Assembly: GCA_002633025.1 (NCBI GenBank)
Contig: NMRB01001271.1
Span: forward strand, 1-64,000
Direction: 5' to 3'
Origin: Notospermus geniculatus
Lineage: Eukaryota > Nemertea > Pilidiophora > Heteronemertea > Lineidae
Length of the DNA stretch: 64,000 bases
Shown: positions 1 through 11,500 of the stretch, piece after piece
Numbering within the stretch: position 1 is the stretch's first letter
Layout: the number at the start of each line of letters is the position of its first letter
The notes under the pieces: generated by a model
Told to the model about the DNA's origin: nothing
Database searches by the model: none
What the model saw: only the letters and a program-made list of their open reading frames with translations
Program-made: the position numbers and the translations under genes

Positions 1-66
1 ATGTATATTAGTATACATGTATGTATTAGTAACGAGGACTCGGAAGTCGATCAATGCACACAGCGC

Positions 67-171
67 CGACTGCACTCACTTCCCAATTTAAGTACGTTCA
101 GAGTCCTTTGTTTTTGCCGACTGCACCAACTTCCCAATTTAAGTACGTTTAGAGTCCTTGTTTTTGCCTAT
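67..171. repeat. Tandem duplication, about 52 bp x 2
   Basis: Two adjacent near-identical units begin at 67 and 119, each starting GACTGCAC and ending TTTTTGCC, with only a few substitutions between them. It lies in what would be an intron or 3' region of the minus-strand transporter. No function is implied. Confidence 0.8.
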
Positions 172-227
172 CACCGGTAGGCCATTCATAGAACTGCCCC
201 TGGGTACATACTAGTATGTGAACTTAC

Positions 228-3200
228 ATCTTTGGGAACTTTTCATATCCTCTGCACAATCTTTCATAGAAGATTGGTGGTAGGATGAAGACAATAAGGT
301 TAAGGAACGATCCTCCGACGAGAGACAAGATGGGGCCAAACCGCGGCAGAGACTCTGCCACGAACAGTATCACCATGATCATAAAGGTACGCAGGATAAC
401 TCTCTTGACACCGAACTCTGAAAAAAATGATGTGGTAATATTGACGATACGCGAGGTAATCATACTGAACATGCTGGAGCGGCCAGCAGGTCGCGGCAAT
501 GAGGAGGAGCAGTGTAGACGGTAAAGGCACCATTTCTATTACGGTACGTGTAGTTCACCCAAATGGCATGTGTTTTTGTATATTGTATGTATTTGTATGT
601 TTCCATCAGGGCCGAAGCCATAGCGTTATTGGCCCTGGTAAGTATGGAAGAGGTCATATCAATGCTACTCATGTTCCTCACTTGGATGGGGTCTTTTACA
701 TGACTGTACTTGCCGTTACAAAGTACCGTAACAAAAGGTACCACGACGGTGTACTGACCCATGCGACAGACGTGAAGAGTCAGGGATGATATCCCATATG
801 GCCCGGGCTGGATTCGAACCCGGGACCTACCGCTTGCTTAGCGGACGTGATAACCACACGGCTATCAGGGCTCTGGGATGTGTTATCCTGGTCTTCGCTG
901 ATCATCACGAAAGAACCGAATCAAATGCACTTACTGTTCTTGATCTTGAAAATGGATTCAGCTCCCTGCCAGAGGGGGTTGACCACTATGTTGAATGCTA
1001 GTAACAGGTGGCAGAGGAAGAGTATTTCCACCGTGTATGTGATCCAGCTCCTATCCAAGGTCTCAACAGTGGCAACCACGTTGGCACTGATCAAGTCGCC
1101 CAAAACATAAAAGCCTGATATGACCGACGGCGCGAACATAAGCAGCATGCCTGTAACGAAATGAATCAAGAGTTGCTTTTTGGGGTGTTGGGTGTTCTTG
1201 ATCTTTTCCCTTTGCTTGTTGTCTTCAGATAGTGGTAGCCAGTCATTGTTACGGCCGAGACTCGTGTGATATATAAAAGCAGAGATTGCAAATACATCTG
1301 TGTCGATTCATTGGGTGATATGAATAAAACCTAGCAAATGCTTTTACTTCAGATTTGTACAGCATAGCGTAGTGCATTTGTACTGCAGAATCAACGTAAA
1401 AGCATTTACTGGTCATTATTCATATGACCCATTGGCGTGACATCAGGTCGGAGCTCATAGCAGGTTCTACAGTACCTTAGTCCCTCAACTACCTCCGTCA
1501 TCAATACTCAATGGAAAATGAGCATATTTTTTGTGTTTTTGTGCAATTGCATGCTATGGTACTGTTCACATGAATTTACCTATGTATCCAAATATCACAG
1601 CGTACGAAAATTTTCGTCTGTCGAGCATGTCATGGTGTATGGTAGGAAACACGCTGTGTCCACAAAAAGCGAATGTGATTGTGCCAAATGCCATGAAGAA
1701 CCCCTCTACCTTTACTGGACTGTGTTTTATGGTTGGAACTGTTACAGGTATCAGTTTCATCATGTTTGCAAATATGAGGACGCATGCAATTCCCGTTGAT
1801 GCTGTAGCTCCAATGGCAACAGGCCTAGAAAAGAGTATAAAAATCATCATAAAAATCATCACTCTTTTGATGATACGGTTTTCTTGATGGAGGTGTACAG
1901 TGTAGCTGTGTGCACGTTTTTTTAAGACGAATTGGCTATTCCTTATGCCACAGTCTATGATGCCAATACAATGGAATACTCGCAGTTGCATGGTTTGGCC
2001 CTACTCTAAAATTATTCCAGTCTACATTTGATAGCCTTACGTTTCAATACAGGATATTCCCCAATCAACAGAGTACATGTAGTAGGCTATCATGAGATGC
2101 TGAATGACTTATTTTCCAATGACTTTGTACAATATCTTACCACATATCCTTAGGAGTGCCAAGCCATGAAAACGGCACCAAGATTCCCGCCACTACTAAC
2201 ATCCAAATGCAGAAGGTAATATCTGGGAATGGAACATTTAAGAGTCCGTCCACCATCTCTGTTGCTAGTAATAGGAAAATGATTCCAATGCCGAACATTG
2301 AAATATAATTTGATAGACGCACTGTATTCCTGTAAATAACAATGAAATTGTTTTTGGACCTTATTTCCGTCTCGAAAATGCTGTGTAAAAAGCCTTATGG
2401 ACGGAACTTGCAAAGGGTCCCCGTTGTCCTCTGCCCTACCCGTGTGGTTATTCTGAGAACTTGATCTCTCACACCTGCCCAAGTTCCCCAATGCCCAGCG
2501 CCCATTTTCATAAAACTACTTAAGTCTACATTTAAGTGTGACACTTATCCTTTGTTCAACACAACAAGTATGTTTATGAATATGGACCCTGTACCCTATG
2601 TCGTGCGGTCTTGAACATGCAGCACCCTACAGGCCCAATTTTGAATGAAGGGATGTTATCTCTCACCTGCCAAAGTTCCCCATTGCCCTGTACCCTATGG
2701 CCGTGTATGGATCTTGAACATGTAGCACCCTGTACTCTTCATATCGCTCCTCAAGTAATTGCCAACTCCATCCCAGTATGATCGCTGTGTAGACAGCCAT
2801 AGCACTCATGACGAACAAGAGTACAATGCCTAGTGGACCACCTGAAAGGATGGAATATCTGTGTTATCTCTCATCATCGACGCAACTAGCAGAGACGAGA
2901 CATTACAGAGACTGTGGGCCAAATTCGTAAAGGGTATTGAAGACTTGGACGCGTGTAACTTCGTCAATGTAATTCCTCCAAGGTCAAATGCATGGTGGAA
3001 GTGTGTGCATTTGGTGAAGTTACACGCGTCTGAGTCTTAAACACCCTTTATGAATTTGGCCCTAATGTGTATTTTTAGCAAGGATAAAATAGGTTCTTTT
3101 CCATTGGGAAAACATCCTATTTCAATGAGTTACAAAATAATGTGGCGAGTAGGGATCGACTAGTAGTTGATGTTTGCTTTGGGCTTCTGTCCACAACGCC

Positions 3201-3886
3201 TAGTAGTGATGATAGGAGTAGGCCTAGTTGCTTATGATTAGCAGCGATATCGATGGGCATTTTGAATGAATAAAATCATGAGATAACGAAAGGTAGGCCT
3301 ATCATCTAATGTATAATTCGTCGTTTCTTGACATCCTACTAACCACAGTCGACAATCGCCTTTGGCAACGACAGTATGCCAGTCCCAGCAATGTCTCCAA
3401 CTACGAACATAACGGCCATCCATATCTTCAGTCCATGCGTTGTCTTCAAGGAGCCATCAAACGATGTGTCCCCACCCTCTGGGGAAGAATCTAGAAGCTT
3501 GACTTTCTCGGCGGTTGTGTCTTTCACACCGAAGTTCTCGTAGGATTTTGATTTCATCGGGGCTGCTTAATCATATTCCATTCCTGTCGAAACGATGACA
3601 TAACCCATGTTTCCTAAAACTTGCCAGTTTTTCATGAAGGTGCAAGAGATAAGCTAGTTTCGTATTCTTGCGTCCGATCATTTTAATGGCCGAAAGGAAG
3701 AATTGTACTTCGTCGAAAGAAAATACAGCCATCGATTTGGATATTACAAAGACTGATAGTGTTCTGAAGCGCACTTAGGAATTATTTGGAATCGGTGTAC
3801 ATGTATTGGCATCTACATGTACACGTATCGATAAACTGATTAATCTTATAACTTACTTCGATTGATCTTGAGCATGTTGAGGCTAC
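228..3886 (-). CDS. AAAP-family (SLC32/36/38-like) amino-acid transporter, partial
   Basis: Minus-strand gene predicted to move amino acids across a membrane. Coding exons joined by GT-AG introns with matching phases: 3344-3557, 2667-2841, 2141-2329, 1580-1824, 935-1150 and 228-417. A possible 5' microexon at 3857-3886 carries an in-frame ATG at 3875-3873; otherwise the start is the ATG at 3557. The joined product is about 409 residues: a charged N-terminus, then at least nine hydrophobic segments. The first membrane segment reads DIAGTGILSLPKAIVDCG, the usual opening of the Aa_trans domain. Later landmarks are TPTIHHDM-type and FAFCGHSVFPTI sequence before the middle helices, and NPLWQGAE near the C-terminal half. 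The last exon ends at a GTAAG donor at 228-226, so the C-terminal helices are off the left edge. The family is confident; the subfamily and substrate are not. Confidence 0.85.
620..873 (-). mobile_element. tRNA-derived SINE, copy A
   Basis: On the minus strand the right end (about 873-800) is tRNA-like: an A-box-like GTGTGGTTATCACGTCC and a B-box GGGTTCGAATCC. A roughly 170 bp body follows towards 620. The same head and body recur at 5413-5665, which makes it a dispersed SINE and not a lone tRNA gene. It sits in the intron between the transporter exons at 228-417 and 935-1150. Confidence 0.75.
1310..1432. mobile_element. MITE, GGGTGATATGAATAAA family, short member
   Basis: The left end GGGTGATATGAATAAA is mirrored by TTATTCATATGACCC at the right end. 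The interior holds short self-complementary words such as AAATGCTTTTAC and GTAAAAGCATTT. It is a short relative of the about 390 bp elements at 19742-21936, and lies in a transporter intron. Confidence 0.7.
2459..2632 (-). repeat. Two partial copies of transporter exon 2 and its donor in the downstream intron
   Basis: Segments at about 2463-2505 and 2585-2625 are diverged copies of the 3' end of exon 2 (2667-2841). The first repeats the end of the exon with its splice donor; the second repeats the part reading CTTGAACATG..GCACCCT. Neither restores an open reading frame. They look like local duplication debris. Confidence 0.55.
2916..3062. mobile_element. MITE with GGGCCAAATTCGTAAAGGGT termini
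   Basis: Inverted ends of about 20 bp (right end ACCCTTTATGAATTTGGCCC) enclose about 147 bp. The interior is itself self-complementary, with ACGCGTGTAACTTC against GAAGTTACACGCGT. It lies within the first main intron of the transporter. Confidence 0.75.
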
Positions 3887-3899
3887 CTAAAAAAAGAAG

Positions 3900-5400
3900 G
3901 TGTGGAACTGACGAGAATGAAGGAAAAGATACGTAGTACTTGTCCCATGCACTGCGAAAACATGTGTTTGGTAAATCCAACCATGTCATACCAGACTGTG
4001 TGAACTGTCACATGATCCAAGTCATGACCTGCTATAGTTTCCTTAGTGGTTGTGACAAATTATTTTAAAAACATTCATTTTTACAATGTGGTGCGACATT
4101 TGAAGAGGGTTGGCCGCTAGGTTGGTTCAGTATATAGGACAACTCTAAGTAGGCCTATATAGTTCTCGTGCCTCGGTCAGTTGACACTATGAAGTACTTC
4201 TCATCGATCGTTCGGTTTCCCTGATGTGCGTTTTGGCATTTGGTTGAATTCTCATTACATGTAGGTTCATCAGATTTACCAAATAAAATATTTTTGGTTT
4301 TGTATGTATATGCATGGGAAATGTCAACTTTAGAGGAAGCCTTCTCCGGTAGGCCTGCCGGTAAATTTGTTATATCTTATGTATTTTTTGAGAAAAACTC
4401 ATCCAAAATAAAGGTACCCGGAAAGTTTGCTGTATTTAGTGAACCAGCGTTTACATCAGCCATTTCAGCCCGACCGAGTTCCCTCCAAACCGTTGTAGCT
4501 AGAATGCAATATTTACCTCCAGTTTCCTCCCCGTTCTCTGGGCATCATCACCACCGTTTATTTCTTCACCGTCTGGAAAGGTGTAAATGTCCTGCTATCA
4601 TCATGCTGTTATCAGTGATAGGCTTGTTTGTTGGAGAAAATACGTCATAATATCTAGTCTTCTGGTAGATCAGTGTTTTGTATTTTTCGTCGCCCGGAGC
4701 GGACGATCACCGAACATGTATGTATTATAACCCATTCAGTTTGCCACAAATAGGCCAAAGGCTACATGTACAGCACATGTAGGTTTATAGATACAGGCCA
4801 AGGCCGCATGTGCGCGTTAGGCCTACGTCATTTGGAGATGGTCGAGGTGTAAAATGTTAAAAGATTTAGAGGGGTCATACTGGTGGACGTAAAGACCAAT
4901 TGCTTCAGCAGAAGGACATCGGGAGAAAGGCGAATTTTGTGTGAACCTCAGACTTAATGCACGCCTACCTTTAAGCTTGATCGCATGGTGTAACAATCAT
5001 ATTGATAAAGGTCCGTCAATACAATACAATGCGGAAGACCTTTATCTAGGTCATATGTATGTTGGTATTGTTTAAGAATGTCACATGAACGATTTGGCCT
5101 ATTCATTAAGAATGTTCTTATGAATCAGAATACATGTTCCTTTTCTAGTTCATTATCGTTCCGAGATGAGTGTGTAAACCTTAAAATTTTCTCGCTCGAT
5201 CCTTTTTACATGTTCGCTACGTACGTACCTTTTCCACCATCTGTATGATCCCTGAGATAAATAAATGTGTAATTTTCTGTAGTGTCAAGCAGTGCGATTG
5301 GGAAATTTTCGACGACCAGACAAACTGAAGGCCCATATGCCTTCTACCTTGGAGGAATTACAAGCTTCTACTATCTAAAGAATTTTCGACGACCAATTTT
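3900..5400. other. No gene recognised
   Basis: Upstream of the transporter start. Open frames here are short and low in protein-like character. I see scattered ACATGTA and TAGGCCTA words and nothing else I can name. Promoter sequence for the transporter may lie here but no box is convincing. Confidence 0.4.
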
Positions 5401-5412
5401 CGACAAACTGAA

Positions 5413-5665
5413 AGGCCCGTATTGTTGGCCCTTGTAAGTGTGGAAGAAGCTATCTCAAGCTACCGGTGCTTATGTTTCCCACTTGGATGGGGTCTTTCAC
5501 TTGCAACGATACAAGGTACATGTACAATGCACCACGGCTACTGTCCCATGCGAGGACGTGAAGAGCCAGAGATGATTAATCCCTCATGGCCCGGGCTGGA
5601 TTCGAATCCGGGACCTGCTGCTTGCTAAGCGGACGTGATAAGCACTACGCAATCAGGAATCACAT
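5413..5665 (-). mobile_element. tRNA-derived SINE, copy B
   Basis: Same family and orientation as 620-873: B-box GGATTCGAATCC complement near 5600, the A-box-like TTATCACGTCC complement near 5633, and a shared body containing CACTTGGATGGGGTCTTTCA. Divergence from copy A indicates an old dispersed family. Confidence 0.75.
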
Positions 5666-6045
5666 GTTTGATGGAAAGTATGATGTGCATGTCGAGGTAT
5701 TGTTCAAGTTTGAAGCTGGGTTAGGTTCACAGTCGTGTTTTCTTCCACTTATATAGGCCTAAACATCTTAGAATTTTACTTACAAATACATGTACTCGTC
5801 GTCATGTCATTCTGGAAAAATGATCGTGCTGCTGCAGATCGGATGAACGCCAACAAGTTTGTAAAACAGTGTTTGATGGAGTTTTATATACCGATACCAA
5901 AAAGCTATCATAAAATAAAAGGTATATCCAAAGGAATTCTACGATAAACAACGAATACGGCCAAATTTACATGTACATGTACTTACATTCGTCAGGAAAA
6001 ATATTTCACTGCAAAGATAATCCCCCATAAGAAATTTCCGATCCA

Positions 6046-6315
6046 GGGACCTTATTCACAAAGCACCCGTAACTTTAAGGGCACTCAAATCCTTTGTCAG
6101 CCCGATAGTGAACAATAGGTTTCCTCCAAATGGACAATAGTTTACGCAATCCATTAAGTTACGAGAGCTTCGTGACGTTATTCGCAGAGCCTCCGTAACT
6201 ACATGTAGAAGTACGCAAATTCTTTGTCGGGCTCAGAATGAGAGTGAACAAAAGGTTGCCCGCAAGTGGACAATAGGTTGCCACTACGGAAAATACGCTT
6301 CGTGAATGAGGTCCC
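6046..6315. mobile_element. MITE with GGGACCTTATTCACAAAGC-type termini
   Basis: The ends GGGACCTTATTCACAAAGC and GCTTCGTGAATGAGGTCCC are inverted. Internal words CCGTAACTTAAGG, GTGAACAATAGG and CCTTTGTC recur in mirror order. A related copy is at 54937-55071. Confidence 0.7.
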
Positions 6316-6349
6316 ATGGACCTGATTCAGAAAGCCGTCACTTCTTTAC

Positions 6350-6475
6350 GAATCCTTTGTTCTTCAATCAGTGAACAATAGGGAGTCCACGGCTGGACAA
6401 TTATAGACTTTGCAAATCCTTTGTTCTTCAATCAGTGAACAATAGGAAGTCCACGGCTTATAGACTTGCGATGCT
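6350..6475. repeat. Tandem duplication, about 64 bp x 2
   Basis: The segment AATCCTTTGTTCTTCAATCA and the sequence after it occurs at 6350 and again at 6414. It looks like a relic of a second MITE abutting 6046-6315, because it shares the TGAACAATAGG word. Confidence 0.7.
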
Positions 6476-6644
6476 TTCGTGCATCGGGCCCCAGAATTCA
6501 ATAGCGTAGGCAGGCCTCGTATTACGCCTGAATTGACGGTTGCAGCTTGCCAAATCTTGGAATGGAGCTGCCTGTGGTGTTGTATTTGGCAGTGGTTTGA
6601 CGGCAAATTGACGGCAAATTGACGGCAAGTTTTGTTCAGTTAGT

Positions 6645-6889
6645 AAAGGCCCGTTTACACTAGGTTGCACCAAGTTGCAAGTTGCAGCAGCAACTTGCAA
6701 CTTGTTGCAAACTACCTGGGACGGTTTACAGATAGAAAAATCGATGCAACATCCAGATTGATCGAGTTGCAACAAGTTGCATATCCGTTTACACATGCAA
6801 CTTTTATGAAACTTTTTGGTCTCATCAGGTTTTTGCAACAAGTTGCACGAAGTTGCATATGAAAAGTTGCATGTGTAAACGGGCCTTTT
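6645..6889. mobile_element. MITE with AAAGGCCCGTTTACAC termini
   Basis: The left end AAAGGCCCGTTTACAC pairs with GTGTAAACGGGCCTTT on the right. The interior is largely iterations of GTTGCAA and TTGCAAC, so the whole element can fold on itself. TAGT flanks both ends, a possible target-site duplication. A degraded relative may lie at about 15970-16064. Confidence 0.75.
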
Positions 6890-7376
6890 AGTTGATAGAT
6901 GTATGAGCTAGCCTTATATTGTTGATAGTATGTTAATTTCAGGTCGTGTGTAATCCACGACATGGCGGTATATACCTTTTTATTTTCTTGCTTTCGTTGT
7001 TACCAGGTCGTTTGGAGATCTGAAAGGGAAACAACAGTCTCAGCTCTTGATCCCTAAATTGGGAATGATGTATACAAGATGTTTCATGCCAAATAGGGAT
7101 GTTACAATACGTCAGTTACATTGTATGTAGTAACCTTCTATTTGAAGCCTCCGGTCATGCCGAGATAAATCATGAATACATATATTTAATAAAAAACCAG
7201 AGAGGAAACTTACCTTCATGTATCTCTTCATATCTTCTTCCTCTTCGAAAATCCTACGCGAGACTACGCGTTTATCGCGGTATATCGCGTTGGCACAGTA
7301 TTTGCGTTCGCGAAAAAAAGACCGATGCTGATGTCTTACGACAAGAGCTTTTGGGTTTGTTTTGTTTCTATCTTAC

Positions 7377-7826
7377 CACTCCCTGCTTCACCTGTGAAAG
7401 AAATTAAAGAAAATAACATTAGGTGCCCATTTTACCAACAAACCTCCCCTTCGCCCTGCATGTCAAAACTTGTAATATCACATCAGTCACACGCTGAATA
7501 CGGCGGGGTCGTGTAATAATGTCCTGTGTTTGCCTCAAACTCTATCAGTCAAGCTACATGTACGTTGCTACTTACCCCCTTTTATCTCTACTGAATGAGT
7601 AGAAAACCAGTCGATGACCCAGGCCAGCTCGACCTTTATGAACAAGATGATATGTTCCTGGCCAATGATCCTCCTCCAGAAAGACACATCCTTCTTCGAT
7701 GTTACTCCAAGGGCGAAGTAGTAGACATGAATCTTGAATTTTTTAAGAAGATTCTGGGTGATGATCGGACTCAGTGTGTCCCTTTTCTGCTTTGGAACCG
7801 GGAATCCACCACACATGAAAAGGTAC
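7377..7826 (-). CDS. Candidate orphan exon plus 15-bp microexon, gene unknown
   Basis: On the minus strand, 7576-7826 has a pyrimidine-rich TTTTTAAG acceptor and a GTAAGTAG donor, and is open in one frame. A second, 15 bp exon at 7377-7391 has a strong TTTCTTTCACAG acceptor and a GTAAGA donor. Joined in phase, the boundary would read GGEAGSG, the start of a P-loop (GxxxxGK), but I find no following exon with the lysine. The region encoded before it contains YYFALGVTSKKDVSFWRRII and a hydrophobic stretch that I do not recognise. The opposite strand is also open here, so this is tentative. Confidence 0.25.
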
Positions 7827-7990
7827 CTTAAAAATGAAAAAATATCAAGGCGGCTTAGCTTGCATACACTTGTTGAGGTCTTGAAAATGTGTCCTTTCCC
7901 CACTAAAACATCAAGTCTGTTCACCAGCAGACATGGCTGCCATCGTTATCGTATGTTTTTGCTGTCCCATCACGGACTTGAACTGGTTGA

Positions 7991-8186
7991 TACGAAAGCC
8001 CAGAGTGCTCATTCAAATTTCAAAATTCAACTTTGAATTTTGAAATTTGAAGTGAATAATAGCGCCGCTTCAAATTTCAAAATTCAAAGTTGAATTTTGA
8101 AATTTGAAGCGGCGCTATTATTCACTTCAAAATTAAAAATTCAAAGTTGAATTTTGAAATTTGAATGAGCACTCTGGGCTTTCGTA
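7991..8186. repeat. 196-bp near-perfect palindrome
   Basis: TACGAAAGCCCAGAGTGCTC at the left is answered by its exact complement at the right. The arms match almost throughout, meeting near 8088. Within each arm the unit TTCAAATTTCAAAATTCAA is itself iterated in both orientations, giving hairpins within a hairpin. It is probably a foldback MITE. It lies 370 bp upstream of the BEL reading frame. Confidence 0.85.
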
Positions 8187-8558
8187 GACCTGGTCGTTCA
8201 ATGGTGGCGGTGGTTGGTCACGTTCGACACTTCTTGGGCTTGCCTATTCGTTTTTCTTTGACCATGAGTAAACACTGCTCCCAAATCAATCATTAATTGG
8301 TATTGCCGAAAGATATGATTCACCAAACGCAATATAAGCCTACATGCACACATGACTGTAGATTGTACATTGTATGTAGGCCTACCTGTCCACACCCTCT
8401 CTTGAGAATGTGTTGAACTCCTCTCGGACTGTCTGGAATATCTTAACGAACGTACTATTTTTAGGAGGGCTTTCCCCATGTTGTGGCCGTTCTCCGAAAG
8501 GTGACGCCTCTATAGCAAATTCCCTTCCTAACAGTCGTGAGTACGTAACGTTAGTGGA

Positions 8559-11500
8559 ATGGGCTTCGAAGCCCTGTTGCAAGCCGCAGCACGTTTGCAG
8601 GCTGAAGAAGAACTTCTTTCGTTAGAGATAGAGAATCGACGCCTGGTTGCAGAATTGGATCGTAGTTTGACGGAGCTCACACGTAACAGACGCAGGCAGG
8701 TGGTAGGAGTCGTCACGTCCACACCAGCTGTTCCTATGAATGATGGACCTGAGGAAGAGGAAGCTAGTCAGAATGAGCCTGAAGCGTCAGCTGAGCCAGA
8801 GAGTGATAGAATGGGCTGTGTTCCTGATCGGGCTGCATGTAGTGTGCCACAAAGGGATGTCACACCACCCCCTGAGATGAACGGCGGCACGAGTGTTTCA
8901 AGGAATGATGTTAGTGGTGACGCCGAGGTTGTCTGTCAGCATGGGAGTGGTCCCGTCTCCAGTCAGAGTCAAAGTGGTCTCGCCTCCGGTCAGAGTCAAA
9001 GTGGTCCCGCCTTCAGTCAGGATCAGGGTGGTCTTGCGTCGGCCATCAACATGCTAGCTGAGGTCATCACCAAGAAGGGTGACGGTCTTCCCCGGAAAGA
9101 GCCGGAAGTTTACAAGGGGGATTCCTTCACGTATCCCGTATGGTGGAATTCATATAAAGTTCTTGTCGAGGATTGGTATCCGTCAGCAAAGGATCGATGT
9201 TACTACCTGGGGAAATATACGGCAGGCGAAGCTAAACGTAGTATAGAAGGTCTCTTGGCATTGAACACAGAAGAGGCCTACACGAAGGCACGGGATATCC
9301 TCCAGACGAGATATGGTGACAAGCTGAAGCTCGCTGACAACTTCCGACGCAAAATCGACAATTGGTCAGTGATAAAGTTGGGAGACGGTAAGGGACTGCA
9401 GGAGTTATCGGATTATTTGTACCAGTGTGACGTTGCCATGGGAACACTAGGACATCTCAAGGTTCTCAACGATCCTGTTGAGCACAGGAAGATAATGGTA
9501 AAGCTTCCAAGGGCAATCCAGCATAGATGGACGACGATTGTTGACGAGCGGATCTACGGCACTGGAAATGGTAATCGAGACGATGGACTATCTGTCTGCA
9601 AGGAGGACTGCTACCCATCTTTTTCGGAGCTGTGTAAATTCATAAACAAGCAAGCGCATATTGCATGTAACCCCTTATTCAGCCCCACCACTGTTGTAGA
9701 TAAAATGCAACCCCCCTCTGCGCCCACGCGTAAAGAAAAGCAAGAGAAGAGGCAGAGTTCAGGTTCTGCTAGTTTTGCCTCCAATTTAGAGCAGGTTGGT
9801 AATGGTAGCAACTCTGGTAAGGATGTTGAAACTGGTAAGTATGGTGAAACTGGTAAGCCTAGAGAGTCTGAGAGTCCTAAGGATAAGGGTGGTCAAGGTA
9901 GTTTGAAGTGCTATGTGTGTAAGGAGTCCCATTTCATGGATAAGTGCCCTACTTTCCAGGCCATGAGCCTTTCAGAGCGTGTTGAGTTTGTGAAAAAGCA
10001 AGGTTTGTGTTTGGGTTGTTTTGGGCGCTCCCATAAGAAGCAAGATTGCAAAAGAAAGAAGCAGTGTGATGTCTGCAAATTACGTCATCCAACTTTGCTA
10101 CATGACTTCACCTTTCAGAAGACAGAGAGGGAAGCCATGGGGCAAAGTGCCACAACTCATTGCACTGACGCCTCCTGTGAATGCTCTCACTCCCTTATAG
10201 TTCCGGTATTTGTCCATCACAAGGACAACCCTGAGGACCGTGTAGTTACATACGCGCTCTTAGATGATCAGTCAGACGCCTGCTTTGCTACTAGTTCATT
10301 GTTGGGGAAATTAGGTGTAGAAGGGGTTTCCGTACAGCTCAAGTTATCCACTGTCCTGGCTGAGGACACCATCTCATGCAGTAAGATTGATGGTCTTGTG
10401 GTGCGTGGTGTAAGGGAGTCTACTGAAGTGTTATTGCCGGAGTCTTATTCACGACAGAGCATTCCCGCCAAACCGAGCCAGATACCTGTGCCAGAGACGG
10501 CTAGAAGATGGAATCATCTGTCTGAAGTCGCCGACCAGCTTACACCTCTGCTCAAGGATGTGGACATAGGACTGCTGATTGGATTGAACTGCCCGAAGGC
10601 CATCCGTCCGATACGTATCGCTGCAGGTAATGACGATGATCCCTATGGTGTCCAAACTGCTCTTGGATGGGGTGTAATAGGAATGGTAGGTATCCGTGAA
10701 ACTGGTGGTCATTGTCTCACCACACACTGTAGTGTAACTGCAATGCATGATAGTCGTTTTGCCTTTTCTACTCGCACAAAGGAGCTAAGCCCCCTTGCTG
10801 TGCACAGGATGTTTGAGCTTGACTTCTGTGAGCGAAATGCAGGTGCAAGCGAAAAGCTGTCTGTTGAAGATCAAAGGTTCTTGAAGAAGCTGAATGACAA
10901 GGTCCAAGTTCGGGATGATGGTCATTTTGAGATGCCCCTCCCTTTTAAGGAAGATGAAGTTAGATTACCCAACAATCGACCGATGGCTGTGAAGCGCCTC
11001 AATCAACTGAAAGCGAAGATGAGTCGGAATGCTGCCTTCCACAAGGACTACACCAGGTTCATGGAAGACACCATTAAGAAGGGATATGCTGAGAGGGTGC
11101 CGAGTGATGAGCTGACATTGAACGACGGAACTGTCTGGTACCTCCCTCACCATGGGGTTTACCACCCCCAAAAACGCGATAAAATTCGAGTGGTATTTGA
11201 TTGTAGCGCAGAGTATGCAAATGAGACACTGAATAGACACTTGCTGCAAGGGCCAGACATGGTAAACAGCCTATCAGGGATATTGTGTCGCTTCCGCAGG
11301 GAACATGTGGCGTTCAGCTGTGACATAGAGGGGATGTTCCTGCAGGTTGGTGTTGAGAGAGCCTGTCGCAATTACCTGAGATTCCTTTGGTGGGATAATG
11401 GAGATTTAGAGAGTACCCCTGTTGAATACCGGATGTGCATCCACCTCTTTGGTGCGACATCATCGCCAGGATGCGCAATGTTTGCCCTGAGACGAGCAGC

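Noticed and set aside
790-873. Functional tRNA gene on the minus strand
   Set aside because: The B-box is good, but the anticodon arm does not fold properly and the same sequence with the same 3' body occurs at 5413-5665, so it is a SINE.
4240-4650. 136-residue plus-strand frame
   Set aside because: No recognisable motif, no splice or promoter context, and composition like surrounding non-coding DNA.
7595-7831. Plus-strand protein frame starting MSRKPVDDPGQLD
   Set aside because: It covers the same bases as the minus-strand candidate exon, and its right border lacks a donor, whereas the minus strand has both splice sites. Neither is certain.
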